A stretch of 8,006 nt of DNA from an uncultured Oscillospiraceae bacterium (GCA_910585815.1 CAJUFJ010000086.1:1-8006); one strand, 5' to 3'; positions 1-5,746 are shown, counted from the first letter of the stretch. Numbers and translations: made by a program. The notes: generated by a model not told the origin, from the sequence alone.

Positions 1-997
1 TATTGGTACGGATACGCGTCCAGTGTTCGCTGGGAAAATCGCAGTAGGTAAGCGTTTCTTCAATACCATCTTCTACCTTCTTGGCGGCCTCTTTTAACTT
101 CATAGCACGCAGTTCTTCCACCAAGATTTTTGCCTTCTCCCGGGCAGCTCTCTTGCTCTCCTGAGCGTGGATCGCCTTGAGCATCTTTGCCACCAGTTTC
201 ACCTTGGAACGAGGCGTGACTGAAAACACATTGCGGTAAAAGTGGACGATACAGCGCTGGTATTTGGCCTCCGGGAATACTTCTCCCACGGCCTCCAACA
301 TACCAAGGCACTTATCCCCAACCACCAGCCTGACCCCCTCCAGGCCGCGGCCACGCAGCCACTGGAAGGAGCTAACCCAGCTGGACTTGTTCTCCTTCAT
401 CCCCTCGGCGGCGCCCAAAACTTCACGGTATCTGTCCTCATTTACTGCAATCGCCACCAGTATCGCCACATTTTCATACTCTCCGCCCCAGTTCCGCCGC
501 AGATAGATTCCGTCCACATAGACGTAGGGATATCTGCCGCCCTGCAAGGGCCGGTTCCGCCAAGCCTCAATGTGAACATAGGCTTTCTTGTTCAACTCAC
601 TGATGGTGGCTGGTGATACTTTACTGCCCCACAGAGCCTCGGTGATGTCCTCCACACGCCGCACCGATACACCGGCCAGGTACATCTCTATGAGCGCTTC
701 CTCCACACTGCTTTCCCGGCGGCGGTACCGCTCGATGATGGCAGTCTCAAAAGAGATTCCCTTGAGTTTGGGCACCTTCAGGGTAACGTCCCCGGAAGTC
801 GTGGTAAGATTACGGCTATAGTAGCCGCTGCGGTATCCCTGCCGCTGCTCATTGCGCTCGTACCGCGCCGCCTGCGTCAGCTTCTCTGCCTCCGCCTCCA
901 GCAGTTCGTTGAGCGTTTCCTCCACGCTGCCTCGCACAAGTTCCTTTAGCTCACCCTTGATTACTTCCTCATTTAGCTGTACAATTTTTTCAGACAT
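1..997 (-). CDS. IS256-family (mutator-type) transposase, C-terminus cut off by window edge
   Basis: Reading from ATG at 997 to the left edge gives 332 uninterrupted residues with no stop, so the gene continues outside the window. It is a DDE transposase of the IS256 family, which catalyses DNA cleavage and strand transfer at the ends of its own element. Visible signatures are an N-terminal DNA-binding part with the GYRSGYYSRNL motif (about 54-64), the first catalytic Asp at 162 (YVDGIYL), the second at 228 (VVGDKCLG), and the family Cys/His pair RCIVHFYRNV (C249, H252). The 66-residue D-D spacing fits the family; the Glu expected near residue 336 falls just beyond the edge. The last visible residues, WTRIRTN, are the start of the TNN..E..N block. 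An AAAGGAG ribosome site at 1008-1014 supports the start. Family members are about 400 residues, so roughly 70 are missing. Function is clear; intactness cannot be judged. Confidence 0.95.
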   Translation of the reverse strand, partial: MSEKIVQLNEEVIKGELKELVRGSVEETLNELLEAEAEKLTQAARYERNEQRQGYRSGYYSRNLTTTSGDVTLKVPKLKGISFETAIIERYRRRESSVEEALIEMYLAGVSVRRVEDITEALWGSKVSPATISELNKKAYVHIEAWRNRPLQGGRYPYVYVDGIYLRRNWGGEYENVAILVAIAVNEDRYREVLGAAEGMKENKSSWVSSFQWLRGRGLEGVRLVVGDKCLGMLEAVGEVFPEAKYQRCIVHFYRNVFSVTPRSKVKLVAKMLKAIHAQESKRAAREKAKILVEELRAMKLKEAAKKVEDGIEETLTYCDFPSEHWTRIRTN

Positions 998-1100
998 GGT
1001 TTGCTCTCTCCTTTCAGAATGGTGTGTCGCTACTTCATTCTACCAGAGCGCTGCAAACTATGTCTCTTTTCCTTTTTGCGAAACTTATTCTACCTTATCT
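1..1100 (-). mobile_element. IS256-family insertion sequence, partial
   Basis: The transposase and its roughly 100-bp leader define the element. Its outer boundary here must lie between the leader (about 1000) and the DUF4261 terminator (1123), but the exact terminal inverted repeat cannot be fixed because the other end is outside the window. Two near-identical blocks, ACTTCATTCTACC at 1032-1044 and ACTTATTCTACC at 1083-1094, lie in the leader and may be transposase-binding or subterminal repeats; this is inference. The right coordinate is approximate. Confidence 0.55.
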
Positions 1101-1122
1101 CTTTTTTGACAACAAAAGACAG

Positions 1123-1156
1123 AAAATCCCTGAAATCTTCGGATTTCAGGGATTTT
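1123..1156 (-). terminator. Intrinsic terminator of the DUF4261 gene, perfect 15-bp stem
   Basis: AAAATCCCTGAAATC (1123-1137) pairs perfectly with GATTTCAGGGATTTT (1142-1156) around a 4-nt loop. The loop reads TTCG on the plus strand, closed by C-G, which is the stable UUCG tetraloop type. On the minus strand it begins 17 bases past the DUF4261 stop codon, and the 3' arm ends in TTTT followed by the T-rich CTGTCTTTTG. On the plus strand the arm is followed by one more T, so it may work in both directions and shield the gene from the neighbouring IS. Confidence 0.85.
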
Positions 1157-1173
1157 TCGTAGTTGTATGTTGA

Positions 1174-2109
1174 CTAGTCGGCCCGTCCGCCGGCGGCGTA
1201 CTGGCCCATATGGATATCCAGCACCGGCCGGGAGGGCTGGACCAGGGCGTCCTCGAAGCGGCATTTCCACTGGAGGCTTTGGTCGATATTGCCGTCGATC
1301 ACACCATCGATGGTGTCGCCGTCCTTGATGGGGCGGCAGTTTTCCAGCACATAGGCGGCGATGTTATAGGCGTGCATTACCACCCAGTTGGGGTCCATGC
1401 CGTGGAAGTGATACTGGAGGTCCTCCATGTACAGCAGGGTCATGCCCAGGGTGTCCACCAGGGAGTCGCCGGTGCCGTCGATGTTAAAGAACCGGGCGTT
1501 GACAATGTAACGGATAAACCGGTTCAGGCCGGAGACAGTCCTGCTTCGGATGACATCGGCCAGCACCAGCTTGCCGGTGTTCAGGGAGTATACCGCCTCG
1601 CAGGTGGGAAAGAGCTCCAGCAGGGCCTCCAGGTAGTCCATGTCGAAGTCGGCCCGCTCCAGGGGGGCCAGGGCGCCGGTGAGCATGTCATTGGCGAAGA
1701 CGCAGTATTTGCACTCGGACAGGATGCGGTCCCGGTCCTCCAGGCAGTCCCACATCTGGCTGCGCTTCATCTCGTCGATATTTTCGGGGTGGAAGGTGTC
1801 GCAGGGCATGACGGACACCTGCACCGGCCCCTGGCCGTTGCTGAATTTGGCGATGTGGTCCATGGCGGCAAAGAGGGCCAGGCCCTTCATGGAGCCGGAC
1901 AGCTTGTCATCGGGCTGTGCCGCCTCCACTCTGCCGATGTGGCGCTCCAGCACCTCGGTCATCCGCTCCAGAGAGGGCATTTCGCACTTCTCCTTCATCA
2001 GCAGCTGGACCATAAACACCCCGCCAGGGCGAATCAGGGGGTCCATCTCGTCCAGAGGGGATTTCTTTTCCTCCGGCTCCGGCTTTTTTTCTTTTTTAAA
2101 CAGTCCCAT
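1174..2109 (-). CDS. DUF4261 domain-containing protein
   Basis: A 311-residue soluble protein with no signal peptide or membrane segment. The N-terminus is highly charged (MGLFKKEKKPEPEEKKSPLD), probably a flexible tail. The C-terminal part matches what I know of DUF4261: the stretch from DTLGMTLLYMEDLQYHF (219-235) through HGMDPNWVVMHAYNIAAYVLE (237-257), the DGDTIDG turn (263-269) and a final WKCRFEDALVQPSRPVLDI block (281-299). The middle region (about 28-190) is the accompanying domain seen in long family members. The biochemical role of the family is unknown and I assign none. Start choice: an in-frame TTG at 2127 exists, but it lies inside the ribosome-binding region; AGGAGG at 2117-2122 sits 7 bases before ATG 2109. 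The gene has its own promoter and terminator, so it is monocistronic. A near-complete plus-strand reading frame over the same region is an antisense shadow of this GC-rich gene. Confidence 0.88.
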   Translation of the reverse strand: MGLFKKEKKPEPEEKKSPLDEMDPLIRPGGVFMVQLLMKEKCEMPSLERMTEVLERHIGRVEAAQPDDKLSGSMKGLALFAAMDHIAKFSNGQGPVQVSVMPCDTFHPENIDEMKRSQMWDCLEDRDRILSECKYCVFANDMLTGALAPLERADFDMDYLEALLELFPTCEAVYSLNTGKLVLADVIRSRTVSGLNRFIRYIVNARFFNIDGTGDSLVDTLGMTLLYMEDLQYHFHGMDPNWVVMHAYNIAAYVLENCRPIKDGDTIDGVIDGNIDQSLQWKCRFEDALVQPSRPVLDIHMGQYAAGGRAD

Positions 2110-2116
2110 TTTGGGT

Positions 2117-2122
2117 CCTCCT
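2117..2122 (-). promoter_or_regulatory. Ribosome binding site setting the DUF4261 start
   Basis: AGGAGG on the minus strand, 7 bases before ATG 2109. Its position rules against the upstream TTG at 2127, whose first codons would themselves encode the Shine-Dalgarno sequence. Confidence 0.85.
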
Positions 2123-2140
2123 TGCAACTAAGATAGTGAA

Positions 2141-2170
2141 ATTATAGCACCTCCGGGAGAGGGCTGTCAA
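2141..2170 (-). promoter_or_regulatory. Consensus sigma-A promoter for the DUF4261 gene
   Basis: On the minus strand a perfect TTGACA (2165-2170) is followed after 18 bases by a perfect TATAAT (2141-2146), itself preceded by TGC, giving an extended -10 (TGCTATAAT). The predicted transcription start near 2134 leaves a leader of about 25 bases holding the AGGAGG site. The spacer is one base longer than ideal. Nothing palindromic overlaps the core, so expression looks constitutive. Confidence 0.85.
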
Positions 2171-2207
2171 CAAGGGGAGGGGGGCTGTAAATTTAGGAGA
2201 ACTGCCG

Positions 2208-2330
2208 CATGTAGGGCAAGGGCTCTGCCCTTGCCTTACTTCGTTTTCGTCTTTGCCCGCCCTTGCCTTATTTCGATTCCGTTTTATCCCCTTGCGGGGA
2301 TAGGCAAGGGTAGAACCCTTGCCCTACATG
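2208..2330. repeat. 123-bp palindromic repeat unit bounded by perfect 15-bp inverted repeats
   Basis: CATGTAGGGCAAGGG (2208-2222) and its exact reverse complement CCCTTGCCCTACATG (2316-2330) bound the unit. Each end also makes its own small hairpin: GGCAAGGG/CCCTTGCC at 2215-2235 (loop CTCTG) and at 2303-2323 (loop TAGAA). A further hairpin, TATCCCC-TTGC-GGGGATA, lies at 2285-2302. No convincing coding frame is present. The structure resembles intergenic REP/MITE-like repeats found in many copies in GC-rich Clostridia; copy number cannot be seen here. It could also slow or stop transcripts leaving the anti-sigma gene. Confidence 0.75.
2228..2286. repeat. Internal direct repeat pair inside the palindromic unit
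   Basis: The block beginning CCCTTGCCTTACTTCG at 2228 recurs, with one change, as CCCTTGCCTTATTTCG at 2260, 32 bases later. Similarity continues more loosely into the following bases (TTTTCGT versus ATTCCGT). This suggests the unit grew by internal duplication. Confidence 0.6.
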
Positions 2331-2400
2331 TCGTGCCGGACGGCATTTCCAGAGGTTTTTCGATTCAAATGGGACACGTCTCGGCAAAATACGGAATCCC

Positions 2401-2454
2401 CCCGCCACCGGACTACGTCCGGCGGCCCTCCCCCCTTTCGCAAGGGAGGCTTTT
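2401..2454 (-). repeat. GC-rich double-hairpin block after the anti-sigma gene
   Basis: Two adjacent inverted repeats: CCGGAC (2408-2413) with GTCCGG (2417-2422) around TAC, flanked by further CCG/CGG pairing; and CCTCCC (2427-2432) with GGGAGG (2444-2449), the inner CCCTT/AAGGG closing on a TCGC loop. The second hairpin starts only 3 bases past the stop codon of the anti-sigma gene on the minus strand, so it may end or stabilise that transcript, though no T-run follows directly. It may be a second dispersed repeat placed next to the 2208-2330 unit. Confidence 0.55.
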
Positions 2455-3535
2455 ATCCCACCGGGACCAGACCATCCAGGGGAATATCCACGCTTCCGTC
2501 CTCAATGCGGATGTTGAGGGTGCCGCCCTGGAGCTGGGACAGGGCGGTAATCTCCTCTAGACGGTAAAGCTGTTCCTGTTCCTGGAGACCAGAGCCGCCT
2601 CCCTTGCCGCGCAGGGGTATTTTCATCCCGTCCCGACTAGTTAAGGAAACCCGTTCAGTGCCGCCCACCGCGCTCTGCCAGCGATGGCGGACCGCCTCGT
2701 CGTCCCCATAGAAATCGATTGGGATTTCCCGCTCCAGCGTAATTTGCAGGGTCATGGGAGACAAGTAGTACGATTTCATTGAAATGTTCACCCCATCGAT
2801 TTCCCCAACCGGAATATTCACCTCATGGGTCTGTCCGATCTCCGTTTGGGGAAGTGGGATATCGCATGACCACGTCCCGGAACGTAGGGAAACAAACTCC
2901 AGAATATCGGTATCAAACCACCCGAAATCGGTAAATGACAGCCGAAAAAACGCCGCCTTCTGACAGTCCACACCACTATCCAGACGAAGTTCAAGCAGGG
3001 CGGTCATATGGTTGTCCGCCGGGTCTTCATCGTCTAGGCACCGTATGGTAAAGGCCCATCCGGACAGGTCATCCTCTGCGTAAGGTTCCCTGTCAGCATT
3101 CAAAAAATCCAACGTAAAGTCCCCGAACAAAAGAAACGGGTCCCCCTTGTTGTCCAGCGTGACCCCTTCTGGAGCGGTAAACTCGGCCAGCACCAAAAGA
3201 AAATGTTGGTCCATCAGCACCTGGCTGACGTGAAATTCAGCTCCGTTGTCCTTCACCGTCACGTCCACTGGCACCGCGCCGGGGGCCAGCAGCTCCGCCT
3301 GTTCCGGCCCCGCGCCGAAGTAGTCGATCAGCCGCTGATCCAGTCCCATCACCACAGCGGCGGCGCAGGAAATAACCATCAGCGCGGCGGCGATGGCCAC
3401 CACGGTCAGTTTTTTCAGCTTCCCCATGGGTTTACCCTTCCTTTCTGTCTGGAGAAGGCGGTCCAGCACGGCCTGTTCCTGGGCCGGCGTGGGAGCAAGA
3501 GCGTCAAACATGCGGTTTAAGTCACGTGGTTCCAT
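2453..3535 (-). CDS. DUF4179-type membrane-anchored anti-sigma factor
   Basis: A 360-residue single-pass membrane protein. The N-terminal 40 residues (MEPRDLNRMFDALAPTPAQE...) are charged and presumably cytoplasmic, where they would bind the sigma factor. One hydrophobic helix spans about 43-64 (VVAIAAALMVISCAAAVVMG), preceded by KLKKL, so the remaining 295 residues are expected outside the membrane. The first part of the outer region (about 66-190) matches DUF4179: DQRLIDYFGAG, then VDVTVKDNGAEFHVSQVLMDQHFLLVLAEFTAPEG; the rest looks like beta-rich repeats of similar domains. Family knowledge: DUF4179 proteins are encoded next to ECF sigma factors in Firmicutes and act as their anti-sigma partners. 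The start at ATG 3535 overlaps the end of the sigma gene by 14 bases, implying translational coupling; GGAGG lies 9 bases upstream. The signal sensed is unknown. Confidence 0.85.
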   Translation of the reverse strand: MEPRDLNRMFDALAPTPAQEQAVLDRLLQTERKGKPMGKLKKLTVVAIAAALMVISCAAAVVMGLDQRLIDYFGAGPEQAELLAPGAVPVDVTVKDNGAEFHVSQVLMDQHFLLVLAEFTAPEGVTLDNKGDPFLLFGDFTLDFLNADREPYAEDDLSGWAFTIRCLDDEDPADNHMTALLELRLDSGVDCQKAAFFRLSFTDFGWFDTDILEFVSLRSGTWSCDIPLPQTEIGQTHEVNIPVGEIDGVNISMKSYYLSPMTLQITLEREIPIDFYGDDEAVRHRWQSAVGGTERVSLTSRDGMKIPLRGKGGGSGLQEQEQLYRLEEITALSQLQGGTLNIRIEDGSVDIPLDGLVPVG

Positions 3536-4013
3536 AGCCTTCCGCCTCCAATCGCAATTTCAGCTTCTTCCGCGCCTGAACCAGCCGGGAGCGCACGGTG
3601 GAGGGATTTTCCCCCAGCATTTGGGCGATCTCGTCGGTGGCGTAGCCCTGGTAGTAGTGGAGGAACAGCACCAGCCGGTGCTTCTCAGGCAGGGCGGCCA
3701 CCTGCTCCCAGACCAGGCCGTCCCGGGGTTCCTCCCAGACCAGGGTGTCCAGGGCGGAAGCGTCCTCCCGGCACCTGCGCCACCAGTGCTTCAGCTGGTC
3801 CCGGCACTCGTTCCGGGCGGTGACAATGAGCCAGGCCCGCTCGTGCTCCGGATCACGAAATGCCTCGCCCCGCTCCATCACCCGGCGAAAGACAGTCTGG
3901 GCGGCGTCCTCGGCGTCGGACACGTTTTTCATCAGCACCAGGCAAATCTGATACACCAGCTTGAACTGCCGCCGGTAAATGGCCTCAATCTCCTCCCGGC
4001 TGTACGCTCCCAT
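3522..4013 (-). CDS. ECF-type RNA polymerase sigma factor (sigma-70 family)
   Basis: A 163-residue sigma factor of typical ECF size that would direct RNA polymerase to a small regulon. Region 2 covers about 10-80: EAIYRRQFKLVYQICLVLMKNVSDAEDAAQTVFRRVM, then the -10 recognition/melting helix ERAWLIVTARNECRDQLK. Region 4 covers about 102-155: WEQVAALPEKHRLVLFLHYYQGYATDEIAQMLGENPSTVRSRLVQARKKL, with the helix-turn-helix near 126-147 that reads the -35 element. No region 3 or C-terminal extension is present. The start is ATG 4013, with AGGAGG 8 bases upstream; a GTG at 4082 is in frame but has no such site and would add 23 atypical residues. It is followed at once by its anti-sigma gene. The target promoters are unknown. 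Confidence 0.93.
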   Translation of the reverse strand: MGAYSREEIEAIYRRQFKLVYQICLVLMKNVSDAEDAAQTVFRRVMERGEAFRDPEHERAWLIVTARNECRDQLKHWWRRCREDASALDTLVWEEPRDGLVWEQVAALPEKHRLVLFLHYYQGYATDEIAQMLGENPSTVRSRLVQARKKLKLRLEAEGYGTT

Positions 4014-4021
4014 CGGGCCCG

Positions 4022-4027
4022 CCTCCT
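4022..4027 (-). promoter_or_regulatory. Ribosome binding site setting the sigma factor start
   Basis: AGGAGG on the minus strand, 8 bases before ATG 4013. It decides for this start over the in-frame GTG at 4082. Confidence 0.85.
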
Positions 4028-4095
4028 CTCTGTCCTTCTGTCTGTTACACGATTGGGAAGGGAATTTTGTTGAGGGTCTCACCTATTTTTTAAGC

Positions 4096-4124
4096 TGGAC
4101 TTTTCATAAAATTCTGGGTATAAT
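4096..4124 (+). promoter_or_regulatory. Promoter for the antitoxin/zeta locus
   Basis: A perfect TATAAT at 4119-4124 is preceded by TGGACT at 4096-4101 (four of six matches to TTGACA) with a 17-base spacer. Predicted start is near 4131, about 40 bases before the antitoxin ATG, with GGGAGG at 4157-4162. It lies in the divergent region shared with the sigma operon. Confidence 0.65.
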
Positions 4125-4135
4125 AGGAGTGTAAA
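4106..4135 (-). promoter_or_regulatory. Possible promoter for the sigma/anti-sigma operon
   Basis: On the minus strand TTTACA (4130-4135, five of six matches) is followed after 18 bases by TTTTAT (4106-4111, four of six). It would overlap the divergent promoter of the antitoxin locus. The leader would be close to 90 bases. The match is modest, and an ECF-dependent autoregulatory promoter could exist instead. Confidence 0.35.
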
Positions 4136-4172
4136 TGCGGGGCTTTGTGTATAGATGGGAGGTTGACATTAA

Positions 4173-4382
4173 ATGGCTGATTTTATCCCCGACGACGGCA
4201 TCCTGGTCAAGAATGCAAGGCTGGCAGTAAAGCTGGAGTTACAGAAAAAGCGTGCCTTAGGACAGCCGATTGCCAGGTTCAATCCAAAAACGAAGGAGAT
4301 TTATATGGAAAACCCGGATGGAACCATCACTCCCATGGGCAGCGTAGCAGATCAGGGGCGATACAGTGAGCGGCTCAACTAA
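4173..4382 (+). CDS. Small putative antitoxin paired with a zeta-family toxin
   Basis: A 69-residue protein (MADFIPDDGILVKNARLAVK..., ending GRYSERLN). It is charged, with a predicted amphipathic helix over about 13-30 (KNARLAVKLELQKKRALGQ) and a short region suited to a beta hairpin (ARFNPKTKEIYMENPDGTIT). There is no membrane segment. I do not recognise a named domain and it does not look like classical epsilon antitoxin; the antitoxin call rests on position. It directly precedes, and overlaps by 17 bases, the reading frame of a zeta-type toxin, an arrangement I recall from clostridial zeta loci, and toxin-antitoxin pairs are commonly coupled in this order. GGGAGG at 4157-4162, 10 bases before ATG, supports the start. 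The gene appears intact while its partner is broken. Confidence 0.7.
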   Translation: MADFIPDDGILVKNARLAVKLELQKKRALGQPIARFNPKTKEIYMENPDGTITPMGSVADQGRYSERLN

Positions 4383-4769
4383 GAAACCGGAAATTATCGT
4401 ATTTGCAGGACCGAACGGCTCTGGAAAGAGTACGTTCACAGCGGTTATTTTATTCGCTGCTATTATGTGTTGACTGCCAGCCCCTATATTAATGTGGCCA
4501 GAGTTTCCGGCCGCGTCTCAGCGGGCGGGCACGATGTTCCGGTGGATAAAATCATTTCCCGCTATCACAAGGCGTTGGCCTTAGTCCCTCAGCTTGTGCC
4601 CGTCTGCGATGTATGCCACATCTATGACAACTCCGACATGGTATACCGCATTTTTAAAAAGCGGAAAGAGCAGTATTGGTACTCCCCGCTGGAGAGCTAT
4701 TGGCTGAAAAAAGACATTATCGCCCTTACCGGCGTCAAAACTGCGCGCCGTGCCGCGCTTAATCAATAG
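4366..4769 (+). pseudogene. Zeta-family toxin (P-loop kinase) gene, disabled by internal deletion and frameshift
   Basis: The gene opens at GTG 4366, inside the end of the antitoxin gene: VSGSTKKPEIIVFAGPNGSG followed by KSTFTA, carrying a clear Walker A P-loop (GPNGSGKST, residues 15-23). This frame stops at TGA 4471-4473 after 35 residues. From about 4440 a different frame reads SGYFIRCYYVLTASPYINVA, then RVSGRV, the GGHDVP motif, IISRYHKALAL and CHIYDNSD, ending RIFKKRKEQYWY... at TAG 4769. This is the usual C-terminal half of small zeta toxins. The central part, with the INAD-type and FETVLS-type motifs and the catalytic Asp, is missing. From family knowledge about 65-75 residues (roughly 200 bases, not a multiple of three) were lost at a junction near 4434-4442. 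Intact zeta/PezT enzymes phosphorylate UDP-N-acetylglucosamine and so block wall synthesis; this copy should be inactive. Confidence 0.85.
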
Positions 4770-4792
4770 GGACAGCCCATTGGGCTGTCCCT
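4768..4792 (+). terminator. Hairpin terminator after the zeta remnant
   Basis: AGGGACAGCCC (4768-4778) pairs perfectly over 11 bp with GGGCTGTCCCT (4782-4792) around ATT, and is followed by TTTCAAA. The stem begins within the stop codon TAG of the zeta remnant. The T-run is short, so termination may be partial. Transcripts of the convergent transposase gene would meet it from the other side. Confidence 0.65.
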
Positions 4793-4800
4793 TTCAAATG

Positions 4801-4818
4801 GCAATCAATAGTAGAAAA
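4801..4818 (+). repeat. Left terminal inverted repeat of the insertion sequence
   Basis: GCAATCAATAGTAGAAAA. The transposase stop codon (TGA on the minus strand, 4805-4807) lies inside this repeat, so the gene fills the element to its very end. Confidence 0.65.
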
Positions 4819-5689
4819 GCAATAAAAACAGACAAAAAACAAGAGAAGAAAAGATAAGAAAGAAAAGTCCTGAAAGAGAACGAACGCAGGAAGCGGATTG
4901 AATGGCAGATTTAATCTGCAGCCAATTGAAAAAAGACTCAATAGGTTGTCTGGAAGAAGCAACAGAGGAGTTAAAGCAATCACCAGAAGATAAAGTATCC
5001 GTCGGCTTTTTCTTTCTGGGCGTAATAAGTTCGATTGCCCGGTTATCCCGAAGTGTAGCTTTCCAGGCGGCGTCGGTGTAGGCACGGTCAGCAAAGAGTT
5101 TTCCGTTGACAACAGGAGCACAATCCAAATCAATCTGTTTGGCAGCCCAAAGGTCACAAAGCGAGGCCTGGCTGATTTGAAACGCACATGGAATGGGCAG
5201 CTTTCCTGGCCGAAGCATCACAAAGGCGTGGAGCTTAACTCCATGATACCACTCTTTGCGTGTGGCATTGTAGCACTTGTTGCACAGCGGTTTTCCGACC
5301 TTGGCCCCAGTGCTGTTGGAACGTCTTGCCAGCATAATTGGGCAGGAATCCACTGCATAACAATGGGAATCCTCGCTGCGAGCTTGAATTGCCTCCAGCC
5401 AAATTTCCGATAAAGCCCGAAATGCTCCAGCAATACGGTTTAATCTGCGGCAAAACGCCTGGTAGCTGGGCAGGGACGGAAACCACCCGAAAAGATGACT
5501 TTTCGTGTAGTTATAGATCGCTTTCCGCGTCAACAATTGCTGTCTTTTGCCCCACAGGTAGACCGTAATCAACTCCTCATCTGTAAATTTGGGACAATTG
5601 TTGCTGCTTTGGCGTTGTAATTCTTCTCTAAATCTGCTATCATTGCATTGGCAAATGGTGCAGTATAATTCGATGAGTTTGTTTTTCAC
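4805..5689 (-). CDS. DDE transposase (IS982/IS4-like group)
   Basis: A 294-residue transposase, apparently full length. The N-terminal region has a helical domain with NCPKFTDEELITVYLWGK (31-48) and HLFGWFPSLPSYQAFCRRLN (65-84), typical of this group. The catalytic core follows: Asp 114 in YAVDSCPIMLA, the GVKLHAFV strand (150-157), Asp 201 in LFADRAYTDA, and Glu 251 in RQPIESFFNWL. The end carries SASCVRSLSGLFFLIFSSL and an unusually hydrophobic tail (VFCLFLLLFYY), encoded by an A-rich plus-strand stretch. Start: GTG 5689 gives MKNKLIELYC; the ATG just upstream is out of frame and stops immediately. The SD-like AAGGA is about 13 bases away, so translation may be weak, which is common in insertion sequences. 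Family placement is uncertain; I recognise the protein type rather than a named IS. Confidence 0.85.
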   Translation of the reverse strand: MKNKLIELYCTICQCNDSRFREELQRQSSNNCPKFTDEELITVYLWGKRQQLLTRKAIYNYTKSHLFGWFPSLPSYQAFCRRLNRIAGAFRALSEIWLEAIQARSEDSHCYAVDSCPIMLARRSNSTGAKVGKPLCNKCYNATRKEWYHGVKLHAFVMLRPGKLPIPCAFQISQASLCDLWAAKQIDLDCAPVVNGKLFADRAYTDAAWKATLRDNRAIELITPRKKKPTDTLSSGDCFNSSVASSRQPIESFFNWLQIKSAIQSASCVRSLSGLFFLIFSSLVFCLFLLLFYY

Positions 5690-5726
5690 AAATCCATTCT
5701 CATCCTTTTTGTACCATTTGTCTTCA

Positions 5727-5746
5727 TTTTCTACTATATGATTCGC
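5727..5746 (-). repeat. Right terminal inverted repeat of the insertion sequence
   Basis: Read on the minus strand as GCGAATCATATAGTAGAAAA, matching the left end at 4801-4818 except for two extra bases. It lies about 40 bases before the transposase start. Confidence 0.65.

Larger units (their letters stand above)
4801..5746 (-). mobile_element. Complete insertion sequence with DDE transposase (IS982/IS4-like)
   Basis: About 946 bp holding a single transposase gene, bounded by imperfect inverted repeats: GCAATCAATAGTAGAAAA at 4801-4818 and, read inward from the other side, GCGAATCATATAGTAGAAAA at 5746-5727, which align with two single-base gaps. No clear target duplication is visible next to these ends, so the true tips may lie a few bases further out. 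The element is visibly AT-richer than the host genes beside it, consistent with transfer. It sits between the toxin relic and the DUF2156 gene. Confidence 0.75.

Noticed and set aside
1210..2136. Long plus-strand open frame (308 codons) opposite the DUF4261 gene
   Set aside because: It is antisense to a recognised gene, has a His/Val/Gly-rich composition typical of GC-rich shadow frames, shows no motif, and would read through the DUF4261 leader.
2208..2454. Possible CRISPR array
   Set aside because: The repeats are palindromic and unequal, with only two imperfect direct copies and no regular spacers; there are no cas genes.
4044..4049. TGTAAC on the minus strand upstream of the sigma gene, like an ECF -35 element
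   Set aside because: It is only about 30 bases before the start codon, so the -10 would fall on the ribosome binding site.
3393..4073. Plus-strand open frame across the sigma and anti-sigma genes
   Set aside because: It overlaps two well-supported minus-strand genes and shows no recognisable motif.
4759..5187. Minus-strand frame giving a 142-residue hydrophobic protein inside the insertion sequence
   Set aside because: It lies in a different frame within the transposase gene; the hydrophobic appearance comes from the A-rich stretch near 4820-4870.
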